This document shows, in pieces, positions 1 to 6,818 of a stretch of 12,042 bases of DNA. The notes under the pieces are model-generated. The model made no database searches and was not told where the DNA came from. It was given only the letters and a program-made list of their open reading frames with translations. The stretch is from Pelagophyceae sp. CCMP2097 (Eukaryota; Sar; Pelagophyceae), in the NCBI GenBank assembly GCA_026770575.1, contig MU657776.1, positions 1 through 12,042 of the forward strand, written 5' to 3'. Numbering within the stretch: position 1 is the first letter of the stretch; each line of letters opens with the position of its first letter. The position numbers were made by a program, and so were the translations under genes.

Positions 1-380
1 TGGAAGGCCCGATCAGCCGACGAGGCCAGCGACGACGGTGCGTGCGCCCACGCCCCCGGCCACGCCACCGGGGGCATCACGCCTCGGAGGAGGGGTCTTT
101 GGTGCAGAGGCGCTTTGGCGCGCGAAGAGGCCTGCCTCCCGCGAGAGGCGCCTCTGCGCAGCGCCTCGTCGTGGTCGACGGCGTGCCGTAGACGAGAAGC
201 CGTCGCGGCGGAGTTTCCTGAAGAAGGCGGCTGCCAAGGTCATCGCGCGGCTGCCAAAAGACAAACTCCCCAAAAACCTTTCCCTCGCATCCCTCGCCTT
301 GCAAGCCAAAAACCCGATCCAATCCTGGAAGCACTTCCAGCAGTGCTACAACACGTTTGTAGCAAAGCACGACTCGAACG
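1..380 (+). CDS. Candidate 5' exons (1-37 and 192-380) upstream of the channel
   Basis: Positions 1-37 read WKARSADEASDD and end at a GTGCGT donor, the same hexamer used by two channel introns. An acceptor TAG at 189-191 restores the frame (G+AC), giving DEKPSRRSFLKKAAAKVIARL... and then a lysine-rich segment ending near AKHDSN at about 380, before a GT (381). Exon 192-380 is in the same reading frame as the first channel exon at 547. A phase-2 donor near 408 would join directly to 547; otherwise a further small exon is needed. The segment is basic, has no visible signal peptide or membrane helix and no recognised domain. It may be an N-terminal extension of the channel or the 3' part of an upstream gene. 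The feature is cut by the window edge. Confidence 0.35.
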
Positions 381-546
381 GTACGGTCTGCGATCAGTCG
401 CCGACGTCTGCGAGGCCACTGCGGATCACTCCCCGCATTCTAGGCCGGGGCTTCGAGCTGGCGTACTCGCAGGTGCCCGAGGTGGAGCGGCAGTTTGTTC
501 GGGCTGGGCTATTTTCCGTTTCGGATAAGCGTTCGATTGCCTGCAG

Positions 547-1281
547 CGTGCGGATCAACACGCTCGCAACGGCCCGCGCCACGCAAACGTCCTTTTGATC
601 CCAGAGCTTTGAGCGACAGAGGGGAGGGGCACCGCGCGGCATCGCCGGGGCTGTCCAGGGAAGGCGCGCGGACGCTCGTTGTGTTTGCGACTTTTCATCG
701 ACGTACGAGACTTGCCACGCCGATGTACGAGACTGCCACGCTGCCAGGCCAACGCAGACGTGATGACGTCGACGTTCTTCGTCGAGGGCGACGCGGCCGC
801 CGGCGTCCCGACTCGGAGGCCGACTCCAGACGGGGGGCTTTACGACAAGGCAGCGACACCGGGGCCGAGACACCGAGGCACCGAGACAGGGGCCACTCTA
901 AAGAGGCCGCCTTTGAGACGAAGGAAAGGCCCCAACGACCGACGCTGCGATCCTTTGCGCACAGTGGTCGCAAGGGTACAGTCCTATACGGCAGCGATGC
1001 CGAGGCCGAGGGCGGGGTCGCGGGATTTGACGGAGGACCTCGGAAGAGCAGATGGTCCAAAGGACGTCGCGAGAGTGAGACGTCGACGGCCCCGGGGCAT
1101 CGAATGGCGCCGGACCCTTGAGCGCTTTTGGGACCGAGCCCTTTTGGACCTGCTGCGAGCCCTTATGCGCCGATCCCCGTGTCAAGGGGCCCCTGTGGCT
1201 GTGCTCCGGAACGTCCTTGCAGGTGACGGTGCGGTGGTTCGACGAAGCGCTGGCGAGCGTGGAGTTTAACACTGAGCTTGC
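547..1281 (+). CDS. Channel exons for the first beta strands (547-575, 758-792, 1223-1281)
   Basis: Acceptor ttgcctgcag precedes 547. The exon reads VRINTLATA and ends at a GC donor (576). The next exon starts after cgcag at 758, reads VMTSTFFVEGD and ends at a GC donor (793). The third starts after ccttgcag at 1223 and reads VTVRWFDEALASVEFNTEL before GTGACT (1282). Joined, the number of residues from the first strand to T-F and from T-F to W-x-D matches GLIC. These are short exons (29, 35 and 59 nt) that would be missed by ordinary prediction. The first exon is the least certain because its motif is weak. Confidence 0.55.
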
Positions 1282-4200
1282 GTGACTTTTACCGCGTCGA
1301 GTACCCTTTTCGGGAAAGGCGGCAACCCGTCGAACGCGACGACCCCTTAGCCCGCGCGGCAGAGGCCGGCGTGTGACCGTACACGGGAGTCTGGTATCAG
1401 CCGTCGCGACCGTCTGAATGTCATGCCGTCGACCATCTATTCCGTCGACTGTTTGGGAATTCCGACTGACCGTCTAGGTGGGGAAACGTCGAGTCTCTTA
1501 TTCGATCTCCGACGATCCAAAACGCAGTCGGCACGTGCAAGATGGCACCGCTGTAACACAGCCGCGTCCTTTTTCGAAAATGGAATGGGGCCGGCAAAAC
1601 TCGGAATTGGCGTTTTCTAACATATCCGGCCCGCTTCTTCTACGCGTCTGCGAGGTCGCCCTACGTCGTGGTGCAGCCGTTCCCCAACGACCCGCCGGGG
1701 CTGTGCACATTTACGTGGCGCTTCTCTGCAACTTGTGCGACGAGGCTCAACCTCGCGTCGTCGACGCCCGCGTCGGAAATGGACAGTCGCAGCGACTGGA
1801 CGCCCAGAGACGAAAAAAAAGACCTTGTGCAGGATCCGTCCAAGGACCCAGGGGCCTCTGGAGAGTGGCCCTCCGTCTTTGGCCGCAGAGGGACCGTGGC
1901 AAGGGCCCGTTCTGAGTTTGGCCCTGGGAAAGGGCCCTGGGAAGGGGCCCTCGGAAAGGGCCCTCGGAAAGGGCCTTTCGAGCGGCTCTCCGGAGAGTGG
2001 CCCTCGAGCATATTGCCCTCGAGCATATTGCCCTCGGGAAGGAGCTCCTCCGGGAGGCCCCGTCAAGAGTCCGAAGAGGCGCTTTCCACCGAGGCGCTTT
2101 CCACCGAGGCCGCAAAAGAACCCGCACAAGGGCCCGTACAAGGGCCCCTCGAGGGTTCCCAGAGAGTGGCCCTTCGCCTTCGACCGCCGAGGGACCCTGG
2201 CAAGGGGTCGTCGAAAGGATCGCACTTCTGGACCTCGGAAAGGGACCTCGGTTTTTGAACCTCTCTGAGAGCCCTCAGTTCGGCCCTTCTGAGTGGCCCC
2301 TCCGGATTCCGGCCCTCCGGAGAGTGGCCCTCCGGCATATGGCCCTCAGATAGGACCCTCCGAAGGGGCCCTCGGGAAGGGCACCCGGAAGGGGACTCGG
2401 GAAGGGCCCGTTAAGGGTCCGGAGAGGGGTCCGGAGAGGCCGCAGAGGGCCCGTCGAAGGACCCGTACAAGGCCCCGTCGAGGGTCTCGACGAGAATGGC
2501 CCTCCGCCGACGTCGCCGAGGGCCCGTAAAAGGGCCCCTCGAAGCGACGTCAGAACCTCGGAAGGGACCGTCCAAGGGGTTCTTTGAAGAAATTCTCTCA
2601 AGGCCCGCCCTCCCGAGCCCCCCCCCCGAGCGCGGCCCTCTGCCGAGGACGCAGAGGGAGGAAGCCTCAGTGGAGTGCATAATAGGAAAATTAGGAAGCG
2701 AGTGTCCCAAAGCCGGCCCAAGGCGCGATTCCGGAAAGACGTCGAGACCATGGGAAATTCCCTTTGGAGACCAGACGGGAATTCCGTCCGTAGGTTCCCC
2801 TTTGATGCGCAGGAGCTCAGCGTCGAAGTCGCGTTCAATGAGACGGCCATGCCCTCGTCCGCCTCCTTCGGCCGCTGCATGGTGCCGGAATCGCAGTTCG
2901 ACAAAAATATTTCCCAAAGGAGCGGGGCTCTTTGGAGGTGCGTCGGCGTTTTGCCCGCAAGTGCGGATCACCATCTCGAGGAAATACTCGAGGAAATGCT
3001 CTCGGAAATGCTCTCGGGGATCCTCGACGGAATCCTCGACGGAAATGCTCTCGGGATCCTCGACGGGAATTCTCTAGGTATGGCATCGAATATAACGATC
3101 TTGAAGAGTACGACATGTACGAGCCCTTCGTGACCGCGTTCGGCGGCGCGCTGGCGCCGCACACGTTTGTCGTGAGCGTGCCCATCGTGAGGCATTGCAG
3201 GTCATTTGTCCTCCACGCAAAAAGCTGCGTCTTGAATTTTCAGCGATAGAAAATTGTTTCGTGTTCGAAATTGACGGTCTTGTGGAGACCACGTTGTGGA
3301 GAGGACATTCCAAGTCGGTACTCGCGCCGGCACGGCGTCGAGAGATCCCCACGCCGACGTCGAGGCCCTCCTTGCGACCATGGCGTATTCGACTTAGAGG
3401 AATCCGAAAGACCAAACATGTACATGTACAGAAAATAGGTTTGCCTCCCGACTTTCTTCATCACGTCGCTCTCGCGCGCCGCCGCGCCTTGGGGCACAGA
3501 GCACGGGGATGGACGGTGGAGCCCAGTCGAGCCCATCCTCAGACCATGTCGACTTTGAGCAATTCCCGGAATAGGAAAATTCCGGGAATCCGATCTCAAA
3601 AACCTATCCCAACCCAATAGCTTCTCCGCCTTTGCGATCCAAGCCACCAAAGGCGACAGCGGGCGCATGCAGCTCACTTCCGCGTACATGCTCGCCGTCG
3701 TGGCTTTTAAATTCTCGATCCAAGGTGCGTCGAAGATAATTTCGTTGAAGAATTTAAAAGCCGTTGAAGAATTCGAATAGGCACGCTGCCGAAGACGGCG
3801 TACCTGACGCAGATCGACCTCTACTTGAACGCGGCCATGTACCTGAACGTGGTCATCTCGGCAGCGTAAGTCTGAGAGCGCCACTTACTGAAAATCCACC
3901 CTGGGTGGGGGTCTCTTGCTGGAGCAGGGGCGGGTATCTTCGGGTCGGGTCGGGTTTTCAATTTGTGCCGCACCCAAAGGGTCGCGGGTTTGTCGAGCGA
4001 TCAAACCCGCCTTCTCGGATCGGGTTTGGGTTCGGGCCACGGCCAGACCTGTGGGTCGACGGGTCGACCAAAATGCGCAAACCCGGCAAACCCGACCCGC
4101 GGGGTTCGGGCAAACCCGAACCCGCCCCTGCTCCTATCTCCAGTTCCTCGAGACGGCCCCTCGAGACGGCCCCTCGAGACGACCCCTCGAGACGACCCCT

Positions 4201-6126
4201 GGAGACGGCCCATGGAGACGGTCATTCGTGACGGTCCCGTTTAGACGGCCCCTCGAGACGGCTCCTCGAGAAGCCCCTTTCGACGGCCATTCGAAACGGC
4301 GCCTCGAGACAGCCCCTCAAGACGGTGCCTCGAAATGACCCCTGGAGACGGCCATTCGAAACGGCGCCTCGAGACGGCCCCTCGAGACAATCCCTCGAGA
4401 CGGCCCTTTTCGACGGGCATTCGAAACGGCGCCTCGAGAAGACCCCTCGAGAGGCTCGGACGGTCCCTCGGACGGCCACTTGGACGGTCCCTTGGACGAT
4501 TCCTTTGGGCAGTTCCTTTGAGGGTCCCTCGACGGGCCCTCTGTGACGGTCGCCTTGACTGCGGTTTCTCGACGGTCCCTTGGACGGTCACTCGGCTACC
4601 GGCCCCTCGACTGCAGCCCCTCTGCGACGTCCCCTGGACAGTCGCTCGGACAGTCGCTCGGACGGTCGCTCTGACGGTCGCTCTGACGGTCCCTCGGAGG
4701 GTCGCTCGGATGGTCCCTCGACGCTCCCTCGGACGGTCGCTTGGGCGGTCCCTTGGACAGTTCCATTGGACAGTTCCATTGGAGGGTCCCTAGGAGGGTC
4801 CCTTCGACGGTCCCTCGACAGTCCCTCTGCGACGGTCCCGTGGACGGTCCATGGGACGGTCGTTTGGACGGCCGCTCGAATGCGCCCTCTCTGCGACGTC
4901 TCGCGGGCGGACCCTCGGATGGACCCTGCGACGGTCCCTTGGGCGGGTCTTTGGACAGTTCTCTTGGACACTTCCTTGGACGGTCCCTTGAGCTATCTCT
5001 CGACGGGCCCTCGACGGGTCCTCTGCGACGGTCCCGTGGACGGTCCCTCGGACGGTCGTTTGGATGGTCCCTCGTACGGTCCCTCGGACGGTCCCTTGGA
5101 CGGTCCTTTTGACACTTCCTTTGGACTGTTCCTTGGACGGTACCTTTGACGGTCCTTTCGACGGTCCCTTCGACCGATCCCTTGGACGTTCCCTCGACGG
5201 TCCCTCGTCGGTCCCTTTGCGGCAGTCCCGTGTAGGGTCCCTCGGACGGTCCCTTGGACGGGCACTCGGCTGCCGGCCCCTCGACTGCGGCCTCTCTGCG
5301 ACGTCCCCTGGGTGGGCCCTCGGGCGGTCGCTTGGACGGGCCCTCGCACTGCTATCAAACCATATGGCATCCCGTGCGAGGAACGGTGAAGGGCCTGAAC
5401 ACGCGTTTCTGGCAAGGAACCCTGCGCGGGAGCTTGATAGGGGCCTTCAAAGAGGCCTTGCAAGTGACCGTACAGAGGCCTTGTAAGCGACCGCCAAAGA
5501 GGCCTTGGAGGGGCTCGTCTGGAGAGCTTTTCAATTTGTACCGCACCCTCGGGTCGCGGGTTTGTTGAGCTGTCAAACCCGTCTTCTCGGGTCGGGTTTG
5601 CGGGCCATGGCCAGACCCGTGGGTCGACGGGTCGGCCAAGACGCGCAAACCCGGCAAGCCCGACCCGCGGGTTTCGGGCAAACCCGAACCCATCCCTGCT
5701 CCGAGTCCTGGACCAACATTTCTCCTCACTCCTCACTCCAGACTCGGCGTCGGCTCCGCTCTCCTCGTCCGGACGACGTACCAGCAGTACTTTGGTGTGG
5801 TCCTCTTCGGATTTTGGATCCTGTACCAGGTAATAAATAGCAACCTATAGTAAACCTATAGTAAACCTATCTCTGGATAGGTAAACTACACCGTCTCCAA
5901 CTTCCTGCGCATGCGCCGCCTTCACAAGCGCAAGGGCTACGCCGTGCCGAGAAAGCCGCTCGTGCTGAAGCGCAGAAGGGCTCTCAGGCGGGTGGACAAA
6001 GCTGGTGTACTGATTCAAGTCTCGCCCGCCTCCGCCGTGGGCAAGAAACACGCAAAACCCGCAGCCACGGGCCCGGTAGCCGCCAAGTACGCCGCGCCCG
6101 TTGCGCCCGTGGCGGCTGCGGCCTAG
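547..6126 (+). CDS. Pentameric ligand-gated ion channel (Pro-loop/Cys-loop receptor family), multi-exon
   Basis: Ligand-gated channel subunit expected to form a membrane pentamer. Proposed exons: 547-575, 758-792, 1223-1281, 1562-1756, 2794-2937, 3078-3216, 3439-3473, 3621-3724, 3781-3865, 5742-5829, 5881-6126; every junction is phase-consistent and the sum is about 386 codons. Seen in order: STFFVEGD joined to VTVRWFDEALA (family F-x-V...W-x-D-x-x-L-A), YPARFFYA, the strand ending WRFSA, FPFDAQ, VPIVR before M1, LPTFFITSLS-FSAF (M1), M2, LPKTAYLT, IDLYL (M3), YFGVVLFGFWILY (M4), then a basic tail and TAG. Spacings match the bacterial channels GLIC and ELIC closely. Length is typical for a loop-poor channel of the prokaryotic kind. 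The N-terminus (signal peptide) is not resolved. The family call is strong; exact splice sites are inferred. Ligand and ion are unknown. Confidence 0.85.
1562..1756 (+). CDS. Channel exon: strands beta4-beta6 (YPARFFYA ... WRFSATC)
   Basis: The frame reads NWRFLTYPARFFYASARSP, then VVVQPFPNDPPG, then TFTWRFSATCATRLNL. This matches the family pattern W-x-P-x-x-x-F-x-N/x-A ... P-x-G-x-v-x-y-x-x-R-F-S-A. The acceptor is placed at taacacag (1561), which restores frame with the preceding exon (GC+C). The donor is placed at CTCGC|GTCGTC (1757), giving a phase-2 join to the FPFD exon. Beyond this point the open frame continues into satellite repeat and is not coding. The start is less certain than the end. 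Confidence 0.7.
1830..2560. repeat. Intronic satellite array, GGGCCC-rich, 12-15-nt units
   Basis: Degenerate tandem repeats inside the intron 1757-2793. The clearest stretch (about 1917-1978) repeats a 13-nt unit of the form gggccctcggaaa. Other sub-blocks are a 15-nt unit gccctcgagcatatt (twice, about 2008-2037) and a 15-nt unit gaggcgctttccacc (twice, about 2077-2107). The palindrome GGGCCC recurs many times on both strands. All six frames stay open for long distances through this array because its composition lacks stops; these ORFs are not genes. Confidence 0.85.
2794..3216 (+). CDS. Channel exons: FPFDAQ loop to pre-M1 (2794-2937 and 3078-3216)
   Basis: After acceptor ccgtag, the exon reads FPFDAQELSVEVAF, the hallmark Pro-loop of pentameric channels, and ends LWR at an AG|GTGCGT donor (2938). 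After ctctag (3077) the frame continues YGIEYNDLEEYDMYEPF and then TFVVSVPIVRHCRSFVLH, the last strand with the conserved arginine just before M1. The proposed donor is CAC|GCAAAA at 3217. This gives exactly the family number of residues between VP and the M1 LP. A GT at 3208 would also keep frame but shortens M1 by three residues. The Cys that normally follows FPFD-x-Q is absent. Confidence 0.8.
2983..3077 (+). repeat. Intronic tandem repeat, 11-13-nt units (ctcgaggaaatg type)
   Basis: Almost the whole 3' part of the intron 2938-3077 consists of about eight head-to-tail units such as ctcgaggaaata, ctctcggaaatg and ctcgacggaatc, running right into the acceptor ctctag. The core ctcg(a/g)cgg resembles the units in the two large satellites of this gene. 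Confidence 0.85.
3439..3865 (+). CDS. Channel exons: M1, M2, M2-M3 loop and M3 (3439-3473, 3621-3724, 3781-3865)
   Basis: Exon 3439-3473 reads VCLPTFFITSLS (start of M1). Exon 3621-3724 reads FSAFAIQATKGDSGR, then MQLTSAYMLAVVAFKFSIQ (M2). Exon 3781-3865 reads TLPKTAYLTQIDLYL, then NAAMYLNVVISA (M3). From the -2' position of M2 to the end of LPKT-x-Y-x-T the length equals GLIC. Introns are 3474-3620 (proposed GC donor; a GT at 3465 also keeps frame but loses three M1 residues), 3725-3780 (56 nt, GTGCGT...AATAG), and 3866 onward (canonical GTAAGT). Acceptors are AAATAG, CAATAG and GAATAG, without a pyrimidine tract. Confidence 0.85.
3562..3589. repeat. 10-bp inverted repeat in the M1 intron
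   Basis: attcccggaa and ttccgggaat are perfect inverted repeats separated by taggaaaa, in the intron 3474-3620. The string aataggaaaatt also occurs near 2690 in an upstream intron. Confidence 0.7.
3702..3762 (+). repeat. Perfect 14-bp inverted repeat around the M2 exon 5' splice site
   Basis: ggcttttaaattct (3702-3715, in the exon coding for M2) is the exact reverse complement of agaatttaaaagcc (3749-3762, in the downstream 56-nt intron). The donor CAAG|GTGCGT sits in the 33-nt loop, so a pre-mRNA hairpin could occlude it. Confidence 0.85.
3921..4134 (+). mobile_element. MITE-like element with 15-bp terminal inverted repeats, copy 1
   Basis: The 214-bp GC-rich element begins ggagcaggggcgggt and ends with its exact reverse complement acccgcccctgctcc. 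The interior contains repeated cgggtcgggt and aaacccgacccg blocks. It lies at the left edge of the satellite in the M3-M4 intron. A target-site duplication is not evident. It has no coding capacity. It could be a non-autonomous DNA transposon, or an introner-like element given its intronic position. Confidence 0.65.
4138..5340. repeat. Intronic satellite array, 13-nt then 12-nt units
   Basis: This roughly 1.2-kb array fills most of the M3-M4 intron (3866-5741). The left third (about 4138-4450) repeats a 13-nt unit gagacggcccctc. From about 4455 to 5340 the unit becomes 12 nt (ggacggtccctt/ctc) with occasional 11-, 13- and 14-nt units. The long open frames rich in Asp-Gly-Pro-Ser or Arg-Ser-Leu-Gly repeats are by-products of the 12-nt period, a multiple of three, and are not genes. 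Confidence 0.9.
5341..5527. other. Non-satellite spacer in the M3-M4 intron
   Basis: Sequence between the satellite and element copy 2. It contains three copies of agaggccttg spaced by about two dozen bases (about 5450-5510). One frame reads GTVKGLNTRFWQGTLRGSL, which looks coding-like but matches nothing I recognise and is not needed to complete the channel. Confidence 0.4.
5528..5702 (+). mobile_element. MITE-like element, copy 2 (left end deleted)
   Basis: Direct-orientation copy of the element at 3921-4134. It matches from ttttcaattt through the aaacccgaaccc end with scattered substitutions and a short deletion. The right terminus is atccctgctcc. The left terminal repeat is missing except perhaps for ggag immediately upstream. 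Together the two copies bracket the satellite 4138-5340. Confidence 0.7.
5742..6126 (+). CDS. Channel exons: end of M3, M4 and basic C-terminal tail (5742-5829, 5881-6126)
   Basis: After acceptor cactccag (5741), the phase-2 join gives ALGVGSALLVRTTYQQ, then YFGVVLFGFWILYQ as M4. A 51-nt intron (5830-5880, GTAATA...GGATAG) is followed by VNYTVSNFLRMRRLHKRKGY, a run of Arg/Lys, and an Ala/Pro/Val-rich end before TAG at 6124-6126. M3 and M4 are separated by only a few residues, as in bacterial channels. Family members usually end soon after M4, so the tail of roughly 60-70 residues is unusual. By family topology it would face outside the cell unless M4 is mis-assigned. Confidence 0.7.
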
Positions 6127-6818
6127 AAGGCAGAGCTCCGTGCGGGCCGCCGGCATTCATAAAGACCTCGGCGGAAATATGGACGTCGGCGGGCCAGGCC
6201 CCACCATGGACGGTGTCTTCGGGTCGGGTATCAACCCCTCGGGTCGCGGGTCGGTCAAACGACCGTTCTCCGGGCCGAGCCACGGTCGGCAGCCCGGCTG
6301 ACCCGCGGGTCCATCGGGTCGAAACGCGCAGAATCCGGGTCGGGTCGTAGCCGTACTTGAAAGCCCCTTTCCGGAGAGCCAGCGTACCCGCGACGTAGAA
6401 GCCGCTCGCGACCGCGCGGCCCGAACACACGAATAGGCTTTCAAAACGCGCCGCGCTGCCTCAACCACAGCAAAGAGGAGCTACAATGACGCGGCCGTCC
6501 GCTTCTTCGCGCGCGAGCCACGTTCGAATTCTGTGATAAAGAATCATTAAAAGCCGCGCGTTCGATCCTCAGAGCTCCAAAGGCCGCGCTCCAGTCTCTC
6601 AGCCTGAGAGCCCGCCGGTCCCTCGCGAGCCGACATGAAAGGCGCGCTCGCGGACGACCGTCGCAGCGGTATGCGCGTCCGCTTGGCGGCCACAAACGCG
6701 GCGGTGGAAGTCTCTTGGAAGGCTCGGGCCTAGGTTTCTTCCTACGCCAAGTCTGCGCTAGCGCGCTGTTTCGAAGCTGTGGACCGGCGCTTGCCGGCGC
6801 TGGCCCTAGCGTTCGCTG
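6127..6818. other. Intergenic region between the channel and the endonuclease-like ORF
   Basis: It holds the channel 3' UTR (no clear polyadenylation signal), the degenerate element copy, and about 470 bp with no gene I can support. A 9-bp inverted repeat (ttgaaagcc near 6358, ggctttcaa near 6437) bounds a minus-strand frame reading SGRAVASGFYVAGTLALRKGA, which might be a minus-strand exon but is unsupported. Confidence 0.5.
6191..6345 (+). mobile_element. Degenerate third copy of the MITE-like element
   Basis: The segment shares cttcgggtcgggta, ctcgggtcgcgggt, gacccgcgggt and cgggtcgggtcg blocks in the same order as the two intronic copies, but is strongly diverged and shorter. It starts about 65 bp after the channel stop codon. 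Its termini are not clear. Confidence 0.45.

Noticed and set aside
1617..2904. Long ORFs on both strands through the GGGCCC-rich array
   Set aside because: Same reason: low-complexity repeat translation. Only the 1562-1756 part of one + frame carries family motifs.
3414..3431. Palindromic tgtacatgtaca as a possible operator
   Set aside because: Short palindrome inside an intron immediately upstream of an acceptor, with no supporting context.
4138..5340. CRISPR-like array
   Set aside because: Units are contiguous and 12-13 nt long with no unique spacers of constant length and no cas genes. The setting is eukaryotic.
4241..5736. Many long ORFs on both strands with Asp-Gly-Pro-Ser, Arg-Ser-Leu-Gly or Gly-Pro-Ser-Arg repeats
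   Set aside because: They are translations of the 12- and 13-nt satellite units. A 12-nt period keeps all frames open, and the overlapping proteins are mutually exclusive low-complexity strings inside an intron.
5911..6126. Stand-alone ribosomal-protein-like small basic ORF
   Set aside because: It is in frame with and directly downstream of the M4 exon through a well-formed 51-nt intron, so it is better read as the channel's C-terminal tail. No ribosomal protein family match is evident.
6346..6430. Possible minus-strand exon reading SGRAVASGFYVAGTLALRKGA
   Set aside because: It has a hydrophobic, coding-like look but no convincing splice sites, no recognised family, and runs into the degenerate repeat copy.
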